NCBI GenBank assembly: GCA_031271865.1
Contig: JAISUW010000050.1
Coordinates: forward strand, 1 to 64,000
DNA length: 64,000 nucleotides
Direction of reading: 5' to 3'
From: Oscillospiraceae bacterium
GTDB lineage: Bacteria > Bacillota > Clostridia > Oscillospirales > Acutalibacteraceae
In this document: piece after piece, positions 10,701 through 18,490 of the stretch
How the letters are laid out: each line of letters starts with the position of its first letter
Position numbering within the stretch: position 1 is the first letter of the stretch
The notes under the pieces: generated by a model
What the model saw: only the letters and a program-made list of their open reading frames with translations
Told to the model about the DNA's origin: nothing
Databases searched by the model: none
Program-made: the position numbers and the translations under genes

Positions 10701-13700
10701 GGTAGCCAAGAGCGGATAGATGCCCGCCAGACCTTGGGACAGCGCATCGCGGAACAGCTCCGCTTTGGCAGCCGGGGTTAGGGATGGGTCGTCCAAGCCC
10801 CAATCCAGCGTCAGCTTGCCGTCGTCCGTGGAGGGGTCGCCGTCCGGGTCGGGGTCGTAGATGTCGGGATGCTTCCAGAGGTTTTCGTGTTCCGTATACT
10901 TATAACCGGTCACAACCGTCTGGCTGTTGATACTGCGCACCTTCGTGAAGCCGTGCATATCCGGATAGAAAGCACTCTGCAAGGCGGCGGCGGCATCCGG
11001 GAACTTCACGGCATCAATGGTCTTCCCCAGCAGGTCGGGGTAGAGCTTCAGGTCGGAGATGGTGTTGGTTTTTTCGTAAGCGTTCGTCCCGGTTTGGGAG
11101 GCCTGCGTTTGCGTGGATGGCTCTTCACTGTCGCCGCTGACATCGCCCTCGCCGTTCCACAGCCCATTGACGGTCAAGCCCTCGTCATCGGTAAAGGACG
11201 CATTGTAGTTCTCCAGAATATCATGCAGCGTATACAAGTACAGCTTCACACCGGGGGTGTCTTTCAGACCGTTGTCGTCCACCATCTTCTGGGGAATCTT
11301 CTTGAAAGTCTCCTCAAACTGATCGAGAATCAGCGGATAGAGGAAGCCCACAACGGCATTCACCAAGTCATTGGTGTAGACTACGTTTTGCAGCACACTC
11401 TCCAGTATGGTTTCCACATTGAGCGGGCTTGCGGTGAGGTCAATGCCGAGCTTCTCCAGCGTGGCGCCGAGGCTCGAGCTGTCCGCCGGGTCGCCGAGGA
11501 GCTCCGTCAAGTCGAGGGCACTCAGCAGGGAACTGATGTCCCCGGTACCGCCCAGGAAGTAATCCAGCTTGCTGATAACACTCACAAGTGCTTCATCTGT
11601 GGTGTCATAACGCACATCGCCGATTTCATCTTCTCCGCGCAGCAGGTCATCCTCCTGCCAGTAGCGGTAAATCTCCGCCAGGTCGGTCTTGGACCAGTAC
11701 TGCATGGGGTTGGCGACAAAGTCGTCATAGGCCGCACGCAGGGCGGTGTCAATGAAGTGGATGCTGTCCTCATAGCCCGGATCCAAACTGACCGGAGCCG
11801 CCAAATTGTGCAGTACGAGCGTATCAATCTGCATCTGGAGGGCATCCAAGGCGGTCTTGACGCGGGTGTAAGAGTCGTCCACCTCCACGAAGTTGAATGG
11901 TACATACTTCGTGCTTGTGCCGTCCCACGGGAGGTCAAGCGCGACACCTAAAGTGGACTCCGGGCGTTTGGTGGATTCAATCACACTGATGATTTCATCC
12001 ACTTCGCCTTGGAGGATCACTTTGAGCTTGGTGAGCGCATCGACTTCCACCGTGCGGATGATGTCCTCATAGTAGCCGCCGTAAATCTCATCGGCCAAGG
12101 TCTGCCCCAAGCCCGCGACAGCCGCCGCATACTTCGCGGCATAGGCCGCCGACTGCGGCTTGACGCTTGCATTATAGTATGCAATCAGGGCATCGACATC
12201 CGCCGCGTCCGGGTACTGTTCGGAGAGCGGCGTACCGAAGTAGATGGGGTCAAAGTAGTCGCGCAGGTCATACCAATAGGCCTCGGAGTAGCCGTTGAGC
12301 GCCTCGCGGTAATTCAGCTCATCATTCAGCCGCCCGAGGATATTCATCAGCGCGTCTTCATAGGAGATGCGGTCGTCCGTTGTTGCCGGGTCGCCGTCCA
12401 TATCATACACGCTGTTGGTGATGATGGCGGTATAGACATCCGTGTTCGCTGATGCCGTATTGCGCAGCGCCATGAGCGCGACGAGGCTCGCCGCCTCCTG
12501 CTGATAGAGGTCGACCGTGTTAAGCGGCACCGTATAAATAGAATCATCATAGGGGTCGTCGCCGGGATTCAGGTACGCGGCCTCCGGGTCGTCCGGGTCG
12601 AAGTTGTCCTGTGCGCCCTCATGGTAGTTGACGGGGTACTTTGCATCCACAAAAGCCACGATGCTGTCATAGACCTCGCGGGTCTTCCACAGGTCAATGA
12701 CCTTGTCGAGATTCTCCACAAAGCTTTGCATATCATCGCGCCGGATGGGGCTGTAGCCGGCGATTGCGTTGATATACTCAATCAGCGGCACCAACGTGGC
12801 GGCATCCGCGTGGGTGTAGATGGAGTTGATAAGGTTGTAGTGGTACTCCGCCGTCTGGTAGAGAGCCACGAGGTCGGCGACACTCGTATAGCCGGCGTAT
12901 TCGCCGTCCGCTCCCGGGACATCGGCATCGTCCGCTTCTTCCGTCAGGAACTCGTCGTCAACAATCAGCTCGCCTGTGGCGGCGTTCTGGAAATAAGCAA
13001 CGGAAGCCACCGTAGCGTAGCAGAGCTGAATGACGTCAATCTCATCCAAGAGCGCCTGCGCTTCTGCGGCGGTGGGCAGACCGAACTGTGTCTTCACAGC
13101 ATCCGACACGCCGGAGACACCCGCAACAGCGGCAGTAACCTCGGCTTCTGTGTTGATAAGCCCGGGGTCGCTCGTTTCATACAAATAGATAAGCGCAGCC
13201 CGATTCAGCATCGACCCACCGGGCTTCAGCGTATCGCGGTAGGTGACGAGGGCAGCCTTGTTCGTGGCAGTGGGTGTGCCCTCTGCGCCGCCGACAGAGC
13301 TGAGATTATGGTAGATATACTGTTCATAATAGCTGCTCGAAGTATACCCGCCGACACCGCTGACAGCACTGTGCGTATACGTAATGGTATTGGTCAGGTT
13401 CACCGTAGCCGGCACGCTGTCCAAATCCGGGTAGTATGCCAAGGCTTCCGAAAGCGTCCGGGTCAGCGTAAACGTACCGTTCGAGCCTCGGATGCCGAAA
13501 GTCCAAGCATACCGAGCGGTATTCCCGACTTCATAGTTATTGTTGTCCGTATGGGTACCGCTGCTCCGCTTGTTTTGTGTCGAACGCGGGGTCACGAAGA
13601 GCAAAACTTTCGCACCGGAGACATTACCATCTATCTCCGTAGCACCGGTGCCGCCGACACCGTCAGCACTCATCTTGTCAGATAGGTTGTCATACCCGCC

Positions 13701-14210
13701 GGCAAAAAGTCCGTTGTAGGAAGTACCCATAACGGCTTTCGCGAAAGACTCCGCATCGTTGACAGTGCCGCGTGTCCAGTTCGTACTTACAGCACCAATC
13801 GCTGAATCAGCGCTCTGGTTCGGCACAGTAGCGTTTGTGTGGGTCGCCCAAACACCAACTGCCGCCTCACGGAACAGCGTCACGGCATCCCATGCGGCGT
13901 TATTGCCGGTTGCACTGGTCGTGTTCTCCACCGCAACTTTGTTGTACAGATTGGGGAAATTCGCGATGGAGTTGTTACTCGTTGAGGTTCCTAAGTGTGC
14001 CGGGTCATGGGCACTGACATGAACCGTAGTCTCGTTGGTAAACACCGCCTCCTCCATAGCTCCCGCCAAGTCGGTGTATGTAGCTCCGGCGGCGAGGGCG
14101 TTGGCTTGTACTTTCCAGCCGGTCGGCAAGATGCTCAAGCACATGACCGCGGCCAAAAGTACGCACAATTGCTTCATCCATGGGGGTTTGATGTGTGGTT
14201 TTGTGTACAT
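4794..14210 (-). CDS. Giant secreted repeat protein, 3138 residues
   Basis: I do not recognise the family. The ATG at 14210 follows an AAAGGAAAGGTG site. Residues about 15-40 form a signal peptide (basic, then LCVLLAAVMCLSILP, then a VQANA-type cleavage site), so it is exported. The first half is acidic and helical. Residues about 1750-1800 are a Pro/Ala/Thr linker with PTAPTAP repeats. Residues about 1800-1940 are a Tyr/Gln/Asp-rich tract in which (Y)xQY recurs every 7 to 14 residues (DYAQYLIDDAQY). After this come three large related units, each containing YGxGxxPIL, then a DPLxxxLExL-like stretch, LLPNxAYFxSDA and SPLxQAID. The extreme C-terminus is hydrophobic and Trp-rich (FNFLFGWIWA) and resembles that of the small secreted protein at 43238-43729. 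It carries no LPXTG motif. A structural or adhesive surface role is inferred from size and repeats only. Antisense ORFs up to 360 residues within it are shadows. Confidence 0.9.
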   Translation of the reverse strand: MYTKPHIKPPWMKQLCVLLAAVMCLSILPTGWKVQANALAAGATYTDLAGAMEEAVFTNETTVHVSAHDPAHLGTSTSNNSIANFPNLYNKVAVENTTSATGNNAAWDAVTLFREAAVGVWATHTNATVPNQSADSAIGAVSTNWTRGTVNDAESFAKAVMGTSYNGLFAGGYDNLSDKMSADGVGGTGATEIDGNVSGAKVLLFVTPRSTQNKRSSGTHTDNNNYEVGNTARYAWTFGIRGSNGTFTLTRTLSEALAYYPDLDSVPATVNLTNTITYTHSAVSGVGGYTSSSYYEQYIYHNLSSVGGAEGTPTATNKAALVTYRDTLKPGGSMLNRAALIYLYETSDPGLINTEAEVTAAVAGVSGVSDAVKTQFGLPTAAEAQALLDEIDVIQLCYATVASVAYFQNAATGELIVDDEFLTEEADDADVPGADGEYAGYTSVADLVALYQTAEYHYNLINSIYTHADAATLVPLIEYINAIAGYSPIRRDDMQSFVENLDKVIDLWKTREVYDSIVAFVDAKYPVNYHEGAQDNFDPDDPEAAYLNPGDDPYDDSIYTVPLNTVDLYQQEAASLVALMALRNTASANTDVYTAIITNSVYDMDGDPATTDDRISYEDALMNILGRLNDELNYREALNGYSEAYWYDLRDYFDPIYFGTPLSEQYPDAADVDALIAYYNASVKPQSAAYAAKYAAAVAGLGQTLADEIYGGYYEDIIRTVEVDALTKLKVILQGEVDEIISVIESTKRPESTLGVALDLPWDGTSTKYVPFNFVEVDDSYTRVKTALDALQMQIDTLVLHNLAAPVSLDPGYEDSIHFIDTALRAAYDDFVANPMQYWSKTDLAEIYRYWQEDDLLRGEDEIGDVRYDTTDEALVSVISKLDYFLGGTGDISSLLSALDLTELLGDPADSSSLGATLEKLGIDLTASPLNVETILESVLQNVVYTNDLVNAVVGFLYPLILDQFEETFKKIPQKMVDDNGLKDTPGVKLYLYTLHDILENYNASFTDDEGLTVNGLWNGEGDVSGDSEEPSTQTQASQTGTNAYEKTNTISDLKLYPDLLGKTIDAVKFPDAAAALQSAFYPDMHGFTKVRSINSQTVVTGYKYTEHENLWKHPDIYDPDPDGDPSTDDGKLTLDWGLDDPSLTPAAKAELFRDALSQGLAGIYPLLATLLAGQNYYGYQNKIGYAVGTYDKYLDGYGDQSIPIKCPHIFLELEAPGVDGFAEVLTPIFEAIAGGDPVLSKAVTDALPTAAELKAISYGKPVTEPYPSIVNKPTKEYVSDGNKSKSKTSGPTMTETNNLTHYDRSSNLPTYSYDAAKVRTAARTFVDYIFNPLEAVVDAVSAKPLSYLLDLIPNLTLALETDRIVSLLDCMKLEITPDVDGELQIGILDIYSGSTNVGLPHNIPNGSLKAGVDIVLYAPAGSSTLGGSWSEINEEIKLGAMVGAMDPVGLDIMNDVILKDGDDADSDPDLDLSFLQSFSGFLAFLTTDADTGEVKLELPNNIVPRRVATYGEMYSLASKRPSGQRYYIVADQADVFKQIVRWVYPWLEGIEGVGEKLGDADALLATLAELVMPKDYVYTPITYDVTFTQDPDYPDFWGGPNGGADEAREDMEYLVKNLDPAIDALTRSIQPETIPSNIGAAEFVAGLLATVVTQEGLEDLKASVDDLINGLLTDPEVLPILNLLQTLITIGGVPFNTQAVLQAVVNVDVNDNNVASVEDFIDGVIEILTPLGPILNVLLNGDTLSLVPTGSVAAAPVPPAALTPLLEPTAPTAPTAPTAPIAPVPPTAPTPPGAAPTPPAAVPPPGAEPDFADYAGDTVTYDADLAQWVIDDAAYTQYLADYEQYEADYSQWEQESAQYTLDYAQYLLDDDDYQTAYAQYVIDDAQYTTDYAQYLIDDAQYVIDEAQYQTDLAAYLAALPQYLLDQAQYAEDLEAYEAAYMVYANAYIDNPGVINAKGGEGYEYGIIPILNALLAPVGKADAIVSAADFKQLATLEDQLHAIVNAIISPTDGLLSALLDNPFRSILQLLASVSYFATNTPTVESPLNQALDGLLHPIYQLLDTVRPSFDVLQLLNGIEVAGGKTLAEALFPIAVLEYGNGKGFSVDVMSTLNDLVQDLLTGADGILRDGNGMLLLNAQFDLTAFAVGEVVNGGVAGHKYLKADMPAVLMALFNQIGLTQYLEDHGYEGLTFLVHGPLDLSALFKVNYAKATQPGSTGYSAPAWLTPTVQQYVADNLDAILDYIWNALLTGNQAGKDAIKALLGNAFDIEDSLEETILGALPLLIPLIRDAILDLKPMIENAVIDTVDFGIPGLTQPISVKNLIERNITIGGTATTAGTAVDIDAIFDPIENYNAALYDLTTIGGVKAAIGSLFDGFGPLLDFLLAGKRIKIVDNADVNDGGGFLWMEGAQGYAYGIEPILLALAGGLDGGEDVVLTSEAYSALTTSQERIDAVIDPLLFVLESLCDDPLGTVLNLLPNVAYFISDAANPGDSPLQQAIDNLLYPITSLLGAVNVTYADLAGEIAGFPDLSDLRVGEMLNALLADVSLCLEDFITGTVTVFGSGHETAGLNDQASYIKVSVPDLLVSILDATDLADAISNDETLAGIIGIIDPATVETEPGYVYYPDRSGAGGSSSVYPYNFWTEQQATYTAAHLNEFLNQICVLLTGKGLGTVAIGSGGASVDGFLTDIFGTYLYNNDLVDSVVDTVQTLISDNRAAIEQILTSTILDPITNRTVRDLMQAGLVKVGGTTIDLDLILAALSAPYVYPDVTDKDTFSAALINYLSPVVPVLDFLLADEDIQVADSILTIPGYDGYGKGVIPILELLTLPLGNGALVKTAAQYQALGSDSAGKLRAIIDPITSALEALVQTPGDALVALLPNIAYFVSDAGVPADKGGSPAKQAIDRILFALNSMTRRGGMGTIVEVTPEEIIADLTADLGPVAEILEVIVAGDMLAQTSQSGGSVANGYPVRYFNGSPESRAETLTSMVRWLLETLSDKNERTELLHEIADALGTDYAAVDFVNAGLGWILDIMLYGDLGIDVVMSNLYFVAFSAVQSTDFVYSLWEWANDTIRAAYTGLVDLLGGDTALLDQINDWFDENVFKPSNGLASNGFVRFWLTIWDWICAIFNFLFGWIWA

Positions 14211-14328
14211 AATCTGTCACCTTTCCTTTAATAGCGCCTCGGCGCGTATTTGTTTGTGCATATGGCGGACAGCAGGGTTTTCAACGGACATCTGCCGCAG
14301 GGATTACAGAATGTCCCCCTCTACTATT

Positions 14329-14357
14329 ATTATAGAATTGTTTCTGTTCTATGTCAA
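14329..14357 (-). promoter_or_regulatory. Consensus sigma-A promoter of the giant secreted protein
   Basis: Minus-strand TTGACA (14357-14352), 17-base spacer, TATAAT (14334-14329), about 120 bases before the start codon. The 14211-14547 gap holds this promoter and the divergent one at 14489-14517. Confidence 0.8.
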
Positions 14358-14488
14358 TAGTAAAATAAAAATTTCCTAAAGTTTGTAGACTTGCTCAAAA
14401 AAATTCGGTAGCTTTGTGCAATATGCACAACCAAACTGTTAACACATGAACAGATTTCCAATAAAGTTGAAAAAATGTGCCAAACCCC

Positions 14489-14517
14489 TTGCAAAAGGTC
14501 TTCTTATGGGGTATAAT
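14489..14517 (+). promoter_or_regulatory. Sigma-A promoter of the acyltransferase/ligase operon
   Basis: TTGCAA, 17-base spacer, TATAAT, 30 bases before the ATG at 14548. Confidence 0.75.
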
Positions 14518-14547
14518 ACATCTATGATGACATAGGGAGGCAACGTC

Positions 14548-15675
14548 ATGGCAAACGCAGCACCCCCCCGGCAGCTCGCCGGGAAAGCAGAGCATATCTA
14601 CCTATTTGATAACCTGAAGGCTATAATGATTTACTGCGTTGTGATTGCGCATCTTCACAGCTTTACGGATGAATTGGCGTTCATGAATGCGCACCCATAC
14701 CATGCGGCGTTCTCCTTGATGGTGCGGTATACCATCTACCCGGTTTTCATGCTTGTGTCCGGTTATCTGTCACGCAGCACCATCGCCGACGACCGGCGTT
14801 TCTTCCGCCGGGAAGCGAATCTGCTTTTCTTGAATGTCTTCTTCTTCTTTATCGTAGACCTGCTCATCTTCGGAGGAACCGATACCTCTGTTTATCTTTT
14901 CCTATCCTCCCTTATGGTTGGGACGCTCGCCCTGCGCATGAGCCGGGATTTCAAGTTCCCCTATGTCCTGGCGGTATTCGTTCTGATTTTCTTAGGTGCT
15001 TCCTTAATCATGAACCGTCTTACCATCTATTACCAACCTATCGCCTTAGTTCCCTACTTTATCATCGGCTATCACTTCCCGGATGCTTTCTTCCGCAAGC
15101 GCAGACCGCTCTGGCAGCAACTCACGGCATTTGTGCTTCTTGTAGGCGGAAACTTGGTTATGGCGTTCCTGCCGAACGAAGTGCGGATAGCGCAACTGAC
15201 CATGTCTGCACTGCCCGCCCACAATGTATTCCTGCGTCCGCCTCTGGTACTCCTCGAAATGGTCATTGCCTCTGCGTTTACGCTCCTCCTGCTTTTTGCC
15301 GTGCCACGCTGCAAGATACCCTTTATCAGCAATATCGGCAAGAACTCCCTGGGTATCTTCCTCCTGCACTGGCCCCTCATGCAGATATGGAATCATGTAT
15401 CCCCAAACACTCTCGATGCAATTGTACACTACGAAGTGCCGTACCTGCCGGGTTGTACGGTTATGCTCCTTTCGGCTGTCCTGACCATATTGCTCTCCTT
15501 TGGCATCGTCCAGAAACCATTCGTGTGGCTCCTGCCGATAACAAATAAGATTGGGGATTGGATGCTGCTCTTATTCGAGCGCGCAAAGGCAGAAACCATA
15601 CCGGGCGGGTCTAAACAAACCAAAAAGCAAGCAGCCAATCCGAGTGCCGCACAAGCCCCTTCCAAAAAGAGGTAA
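14548..15675 (+). CDS. Membrane acyltransferase, acyltransferase-3 (OafA/fucose-4-O-acetylase-like) family
   Basis: 375 residues. The protein opens with YLFDNLKAIMIYCVVIAHLHS, the start expected for acyltransferase-3 proteins (a D-x-x-K/R helix followed by a conserved H), and continues as about ten hydrophobic segments to residue 335. The tail is basic, with Lys/Gln/Pro. Known family members transfer acetyl or other acyl groups from a cytoplasmic donor to sugars or lipids at the outer face of the membrane; the acceptor here is unknown. The start follows GGGAGGC. It is the first gene of a four-gene plus-strand run, only 7 bases from the next acyltransferase. Confidence 0.8.
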   Translation: MANAAPPRQLAGKAEHIYLFDNLKAIMIYCVVIAHLHSFTDELAFMNAHPYHAAFSLMVRYTIYPVFMLVSGYLSRSTIADDRRFFRREANLLFLNVFFFFIVDLLIFGGTDTSVYLFLSSLMVGTLALRMSRDFKFPYVLAVFVLIFLGASLIMNRLTIYYQPIALVPYFIIGYHFPDAFFRKRRPLWQQLTAFVLLVGGNLVMAFLPNEVRIAQLTMSALPAHNVFLRPPLVLLEMVIASAFTLLLLFAVPRCKIPFISNIGKNSLGIFLLHWPLMQIWNHVSPNTLDAIVHYEVPYLPGCTVMLLSAVLTILLSFGIVQKPFVWLLPITNKIGDWMLLLFERAKAETIPGGSKQTKKQAANPSAAQAPSKKR

Positions 15676-15682
15676 CACCGCC

Positions 15683-16825
15683 ATGCCCAAGAAACGCCGC
15701 CGCCCCACACCTGCCGCCAAGACGCAACCCCTCCGCAAAGCACCCGCCGACCTGCGTATGCCCCGCTACGACAACGTGCGCGGGCTGGTAATGTACATTG
15801 TCATCCTAAGCAATATGTTCTTGGGTACGCTCATGGCCCACAGCGAAGAACCGGGAAAGGATTACGCGCTTCTGTATATCCTCCTGTGCTTCGGGGAGAG
15901 TTTCTCCATGCAGCTCTTCGTATTCTGTGCCGGTTATTTCGGCCGCCGCTACCTCGAGCAACCGGAGCGTATGGTGCATCGGCTGTTTGATTGCACAGCC
16001 ATGTTCCTTTTTGCCCGTATACTGGCTTTTGTAGCGCAGGCTATCGCGTATGGGTCGCTGTTCCGGTTTCCGTATTTCTTAAGCATGGACTTTTATATGC
16101 TCGCCATGGGCTTGTGGCTCCTTGCGGTCTATCCGTTTCGCAAGTTGCCGCCATGGGTGCTGATACCCGCCGCCTTCGTTCTGGGTTGCCTGCTGATCAT
16201 CCTTCCCGGCACATGGGTACAGACGAACCTCATCTTCAAGAAGTTCTTGTTCCTCCTGCCGTTCTTTGCCGTCGGGCTCTTCTGGAAAGACGAATACCTC
16301 GATATTCTCAGCCCTTATAACCAAAAGGTCGTCGGCAGTACTGGCGCAATAGCGGTCCTGCTGTTTCTCAGCCGCCTCCCGCAAACCTACCGCGCTGAGT
16401 TTGTCTATTCGGAGGAGTCGAGTGCTTTCCTTACCTCTGATTTCGTTCTCTGGCAGCGCCCGCTGCTTCGCCTGGGTGTCTATGCAGTCAGTGTGCTTTC
16501 CTGCCTATGCGTCCTGCTGCTGCTGCCGCGCGGCCGTGTGCCGCTGCTGACGGCAGCGGGGGGGCGAACGCTGCAAATCTATGTCTTCCATATCTTCTTT
16601 GTATTGCTGTATAATGTCCGCTCCAATCCGTTGAAGACTGCTCTGCTGAACATCCCGCTGGGTTGGGCGGTCGTGTGTGCCTTGGGCATCACATTCGTTG
16701 TGTGGGCTGTCCTTTCGCTGAAACCTGTCGGCATTCCGCTTTTATATACAAAGAAAGCCTCCGATTGGGCAGCCAACGCTTGCATTGCGCTTTGGAAACG
16801 CCTGCCGCACCGTAAGACGGCATAA
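15683..16825 (+). CDS. Second membrane acyltransferase (acyltransferase-3-like)
   Basis: 380 residues, taking the ATG at 15683 because AGAGGTAAC precedes it; the longer ORF from 15551 would run deep into the upstream gene. A basic Arg/Pro/Lys-rich N-terminus (about 30 residues) leads to MPRYDNVRGLVMYIVILSNM, the acyltransferase-3 entry helix, then about ten hydrophobic segments. It differs from its neighbour in sequence but not in architecture, so the two may act on different positions or substrates. The His expected after the first helix is not evident, so activity is less sure than for its partner. Confidence 0.7.
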   Translation: MPKKRRRPTPAAKTQPLRKAPADLRMPRYDNVRGLVMYIVILSNMFLGTLMAHSEEPGKDYALLYILLCFGESFSMQLFVFCAGYFGRRYLEQPERMVHRLFDCTAMFLFARILAFVAQAIAYGSLFRFPYFLSMDFYMLAMGLWLLAVYPFRKLPPWVLIPAAFVLGCLLIILPGTWVQTNLIFKKFLFLLPFFAVGLFWKDEYLDILSPYNQKVVGSTGAIAVLLFLSRLPQTYRAEFVYSEESSAFLTSDFVLWQRPLLRLGVYAVSVLSCLCVLLLLPRGRVPLLTAAGGRTLQIYVFHIFFVLLYNVRSNPLKTALLNIPLGWAVVCALGITFVVWAVLSLKPVGIPLLYTKKASDWAANACIALWKRLPHRKTA

Positions 16826-16882
16826 GCAATACAATCACAAATCGCAATACTGCGGCTTTAGCCAAGAAAAGGAGATTTTGTC

Positions 16883-18439
16883 ATGGCACTCAAGGACATT
16901 ACCTTGCACCAACAACTCGCCGGTACTGTGGAGAAATATCCGGATGACCCCTTTGCGATCTGGGCGGATACAAATCATATCCAAACATGGAAAGACTTAG
17001 ATAATGCAAGCAACGCCATCGCCAAAGCACTCATCGCGCATTGCATCCGTCCGGGCGGTCATGTAGGCATCTGGTCCACGAAACGCCCGGTCTTCACGGA
17101 TACCCTCTACGGTGTCCTGAAAGCCGGCGGCGTCTTTATCCCTTATAACTACAGCTATAAGGCCGCGGAATTCGCCGGGCAGTTGTCCGAATCGGACACG
17201 GAGCTTCTTATTCTGACGGAAGGCACACCGAACAACGCCTTTGCAGATGTCATCGCAAGCCTCGACCGCGGCGCCTTCCCAAAACTTCAGACCATCGTCT
17301 GGGCTGGTAACGCAGACACCCCCGCAGGAATGGTCTCCTATGCCGACTTCCTCGCCGCCGGGGAAATTGTATCTGACAGCAGCCTCCAAGCCGCCGGGGC
17401 AGCGGTCACCCCGCAGGACACCGCTCTTATTATGTATACCAGCGGCACCACGGGAACCCCGAAAGGCGTAATGCTCTCCCACTACTCCGTAGTCAACGCA
17501 GCAAACGTCTATGCCTATGACTATCTGAAAGGCTCCCATGCGGATGTCTCCCATACCGTCCTTCCGCTGCACCACATGGGCGGCCTGCTGAACCTCTTTG
17601 CCTTGATAGAACACGGCGCAGCAAGCGTTATGCGCGAACACGCCGACATCAAGCAGATGTATATGGATGCCGTGCAGTATCGCTGTACCGTAGCATACTA
17701 TGTTCCCTTGATGTGCATGGCTTTCCTGAAGATTGCCTCCACCGGCGCCCCCAAACCGCCGTGGCGCGCCCTCGGCGTAGGGGCAGACCGCTGCCCGCCG
17801 GAGATACTCTCCGCCTTTACGAGCGTGTTCAACTGTACCATCATCCATACCCTCGCCCCAACCGAAAGCGGTTGCCTGATGAACATCTTGGAAGTCACGC
17901 CCGGCCGGAAAGACCATTTGGACACAGTCGGCTTGACCGTCCCGGACGCAGAAGTGCGCCTGGCGGACAACGGCGAGATTCTGGTGCGCGGCTGGATGAA
18001 TATGCAGGGCTACTACGGTCATCCCGAACTGACGGCGTCAGTCATAGAACCGGACGGCTTCCTGCACACCGGCGACTTAGGCGAAATCCTCCCCGATGGG
18101 TACCTGCGCTTCAAAGGCCGCGTCAAGGATCTGATTATCAGCGGCGGCTCCAACATCTCTGCCTTGGAGGTAGAGGAGGTACTTCTGACCTATCCGGGCA
18201 TCCGTGAGTGTGCGGTCGTCGGCATACCCGACGCGATGTATGGGGAGCTGCCGGTTGCCGCCGTAGCGGCCGCCGACCCCGCCGCCGCGCCGCCAGCGGA
18301 TGCGCTATTATCATACGCCCAAGAGCATTTGGCTGCATATAAGGTTCCGAGTACCGTTTATTTCTTGCCCGCACTTCCGCGCAACAGCACCGGCAAGATA
18401 GACAAGGCGCAAGTGAAAGCATATATCGCACAGCAATAA
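16883..18439 (+). CDS. AMP-forming acyl-CoA synthetase/ligase (ANL superfamily), first copy
   Basis: 518 residues, start supported by AAGGAG. It shows the ANL core motifs in order: the phosphate-binding loop MYTSGTTGTPKG (about residue 184), a TLAPTESG segment in the position of the usual YGxTE, the hinge-side TGDLGEILPDGYLRFKGRVKD, and the C-terminal catalytic lysine in NSTGKIDK. Such enzymes activate a carboxylic acid with ATP to an acyl-adenylate and normally pass it to CoA. The substrate cannot be read from the sequence. It lies 57 bases after the acyltransferase pair and 51 bases before a second ligase; co-transcription is likely. Confidence 0.85.
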   Translation: MALKDITLHQQLAGTVEKYPDDPFAIWADTNHIQTWKDLDNASNAIAKALIAHCIRPGGHVGIWSTKRPVFTDTLYGVLKAGGVFIPYNYSYKAAEFAGQLSESDTELLILTEGTPNNAFADVIASLDRGAFPKLQTIVWAGNADTPAGMVSYADFLAAGEIVSDSSLQAAGAAVTPQDTALIMYTSGTTGTPKGVMLSHYSVVNAANVYAYDYLKGSHADVSHTVLPLHHMGGLLNLFALIEHGAASVMREHADIKQMYMDAVQYRCTVAYYVPLMCMAFLKIASTGAPKPPWRALGVGADRCPPEILSAFTSVFNCTIIHTLAPTESGCLMNILEVTPGRKDHLDTVGLTVPDAEVRLADNGEILVRGWMNMQGYYGHPELTASVIEPDGFLHTGDLGEILPDGYLRFKGRVKDLIISGGSNISALEVEEVLLTYPGIRECAVVGIPDAMYGELPVAAVAAADPAAAPPADALLSYAQEHLAAYKVPSTVYFLPALPRNSTGKIDKAQVKAYIAQQ

Positions 18440-18490
18440 GCAATTCTTTATCGGCATTATCTACTACTCCATTCCTTAGGAGGTAACGCA

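Noticed and set aside
4932-13685. Long plus-strand ORFs (211-360 residues) opposite the giant secreted protein
   Set aside because: Their frames are exact shadows of a repetitive, codon-biased gene; they lack ribosome sites and have Arg/Gln/His-rich, domain-free translations.
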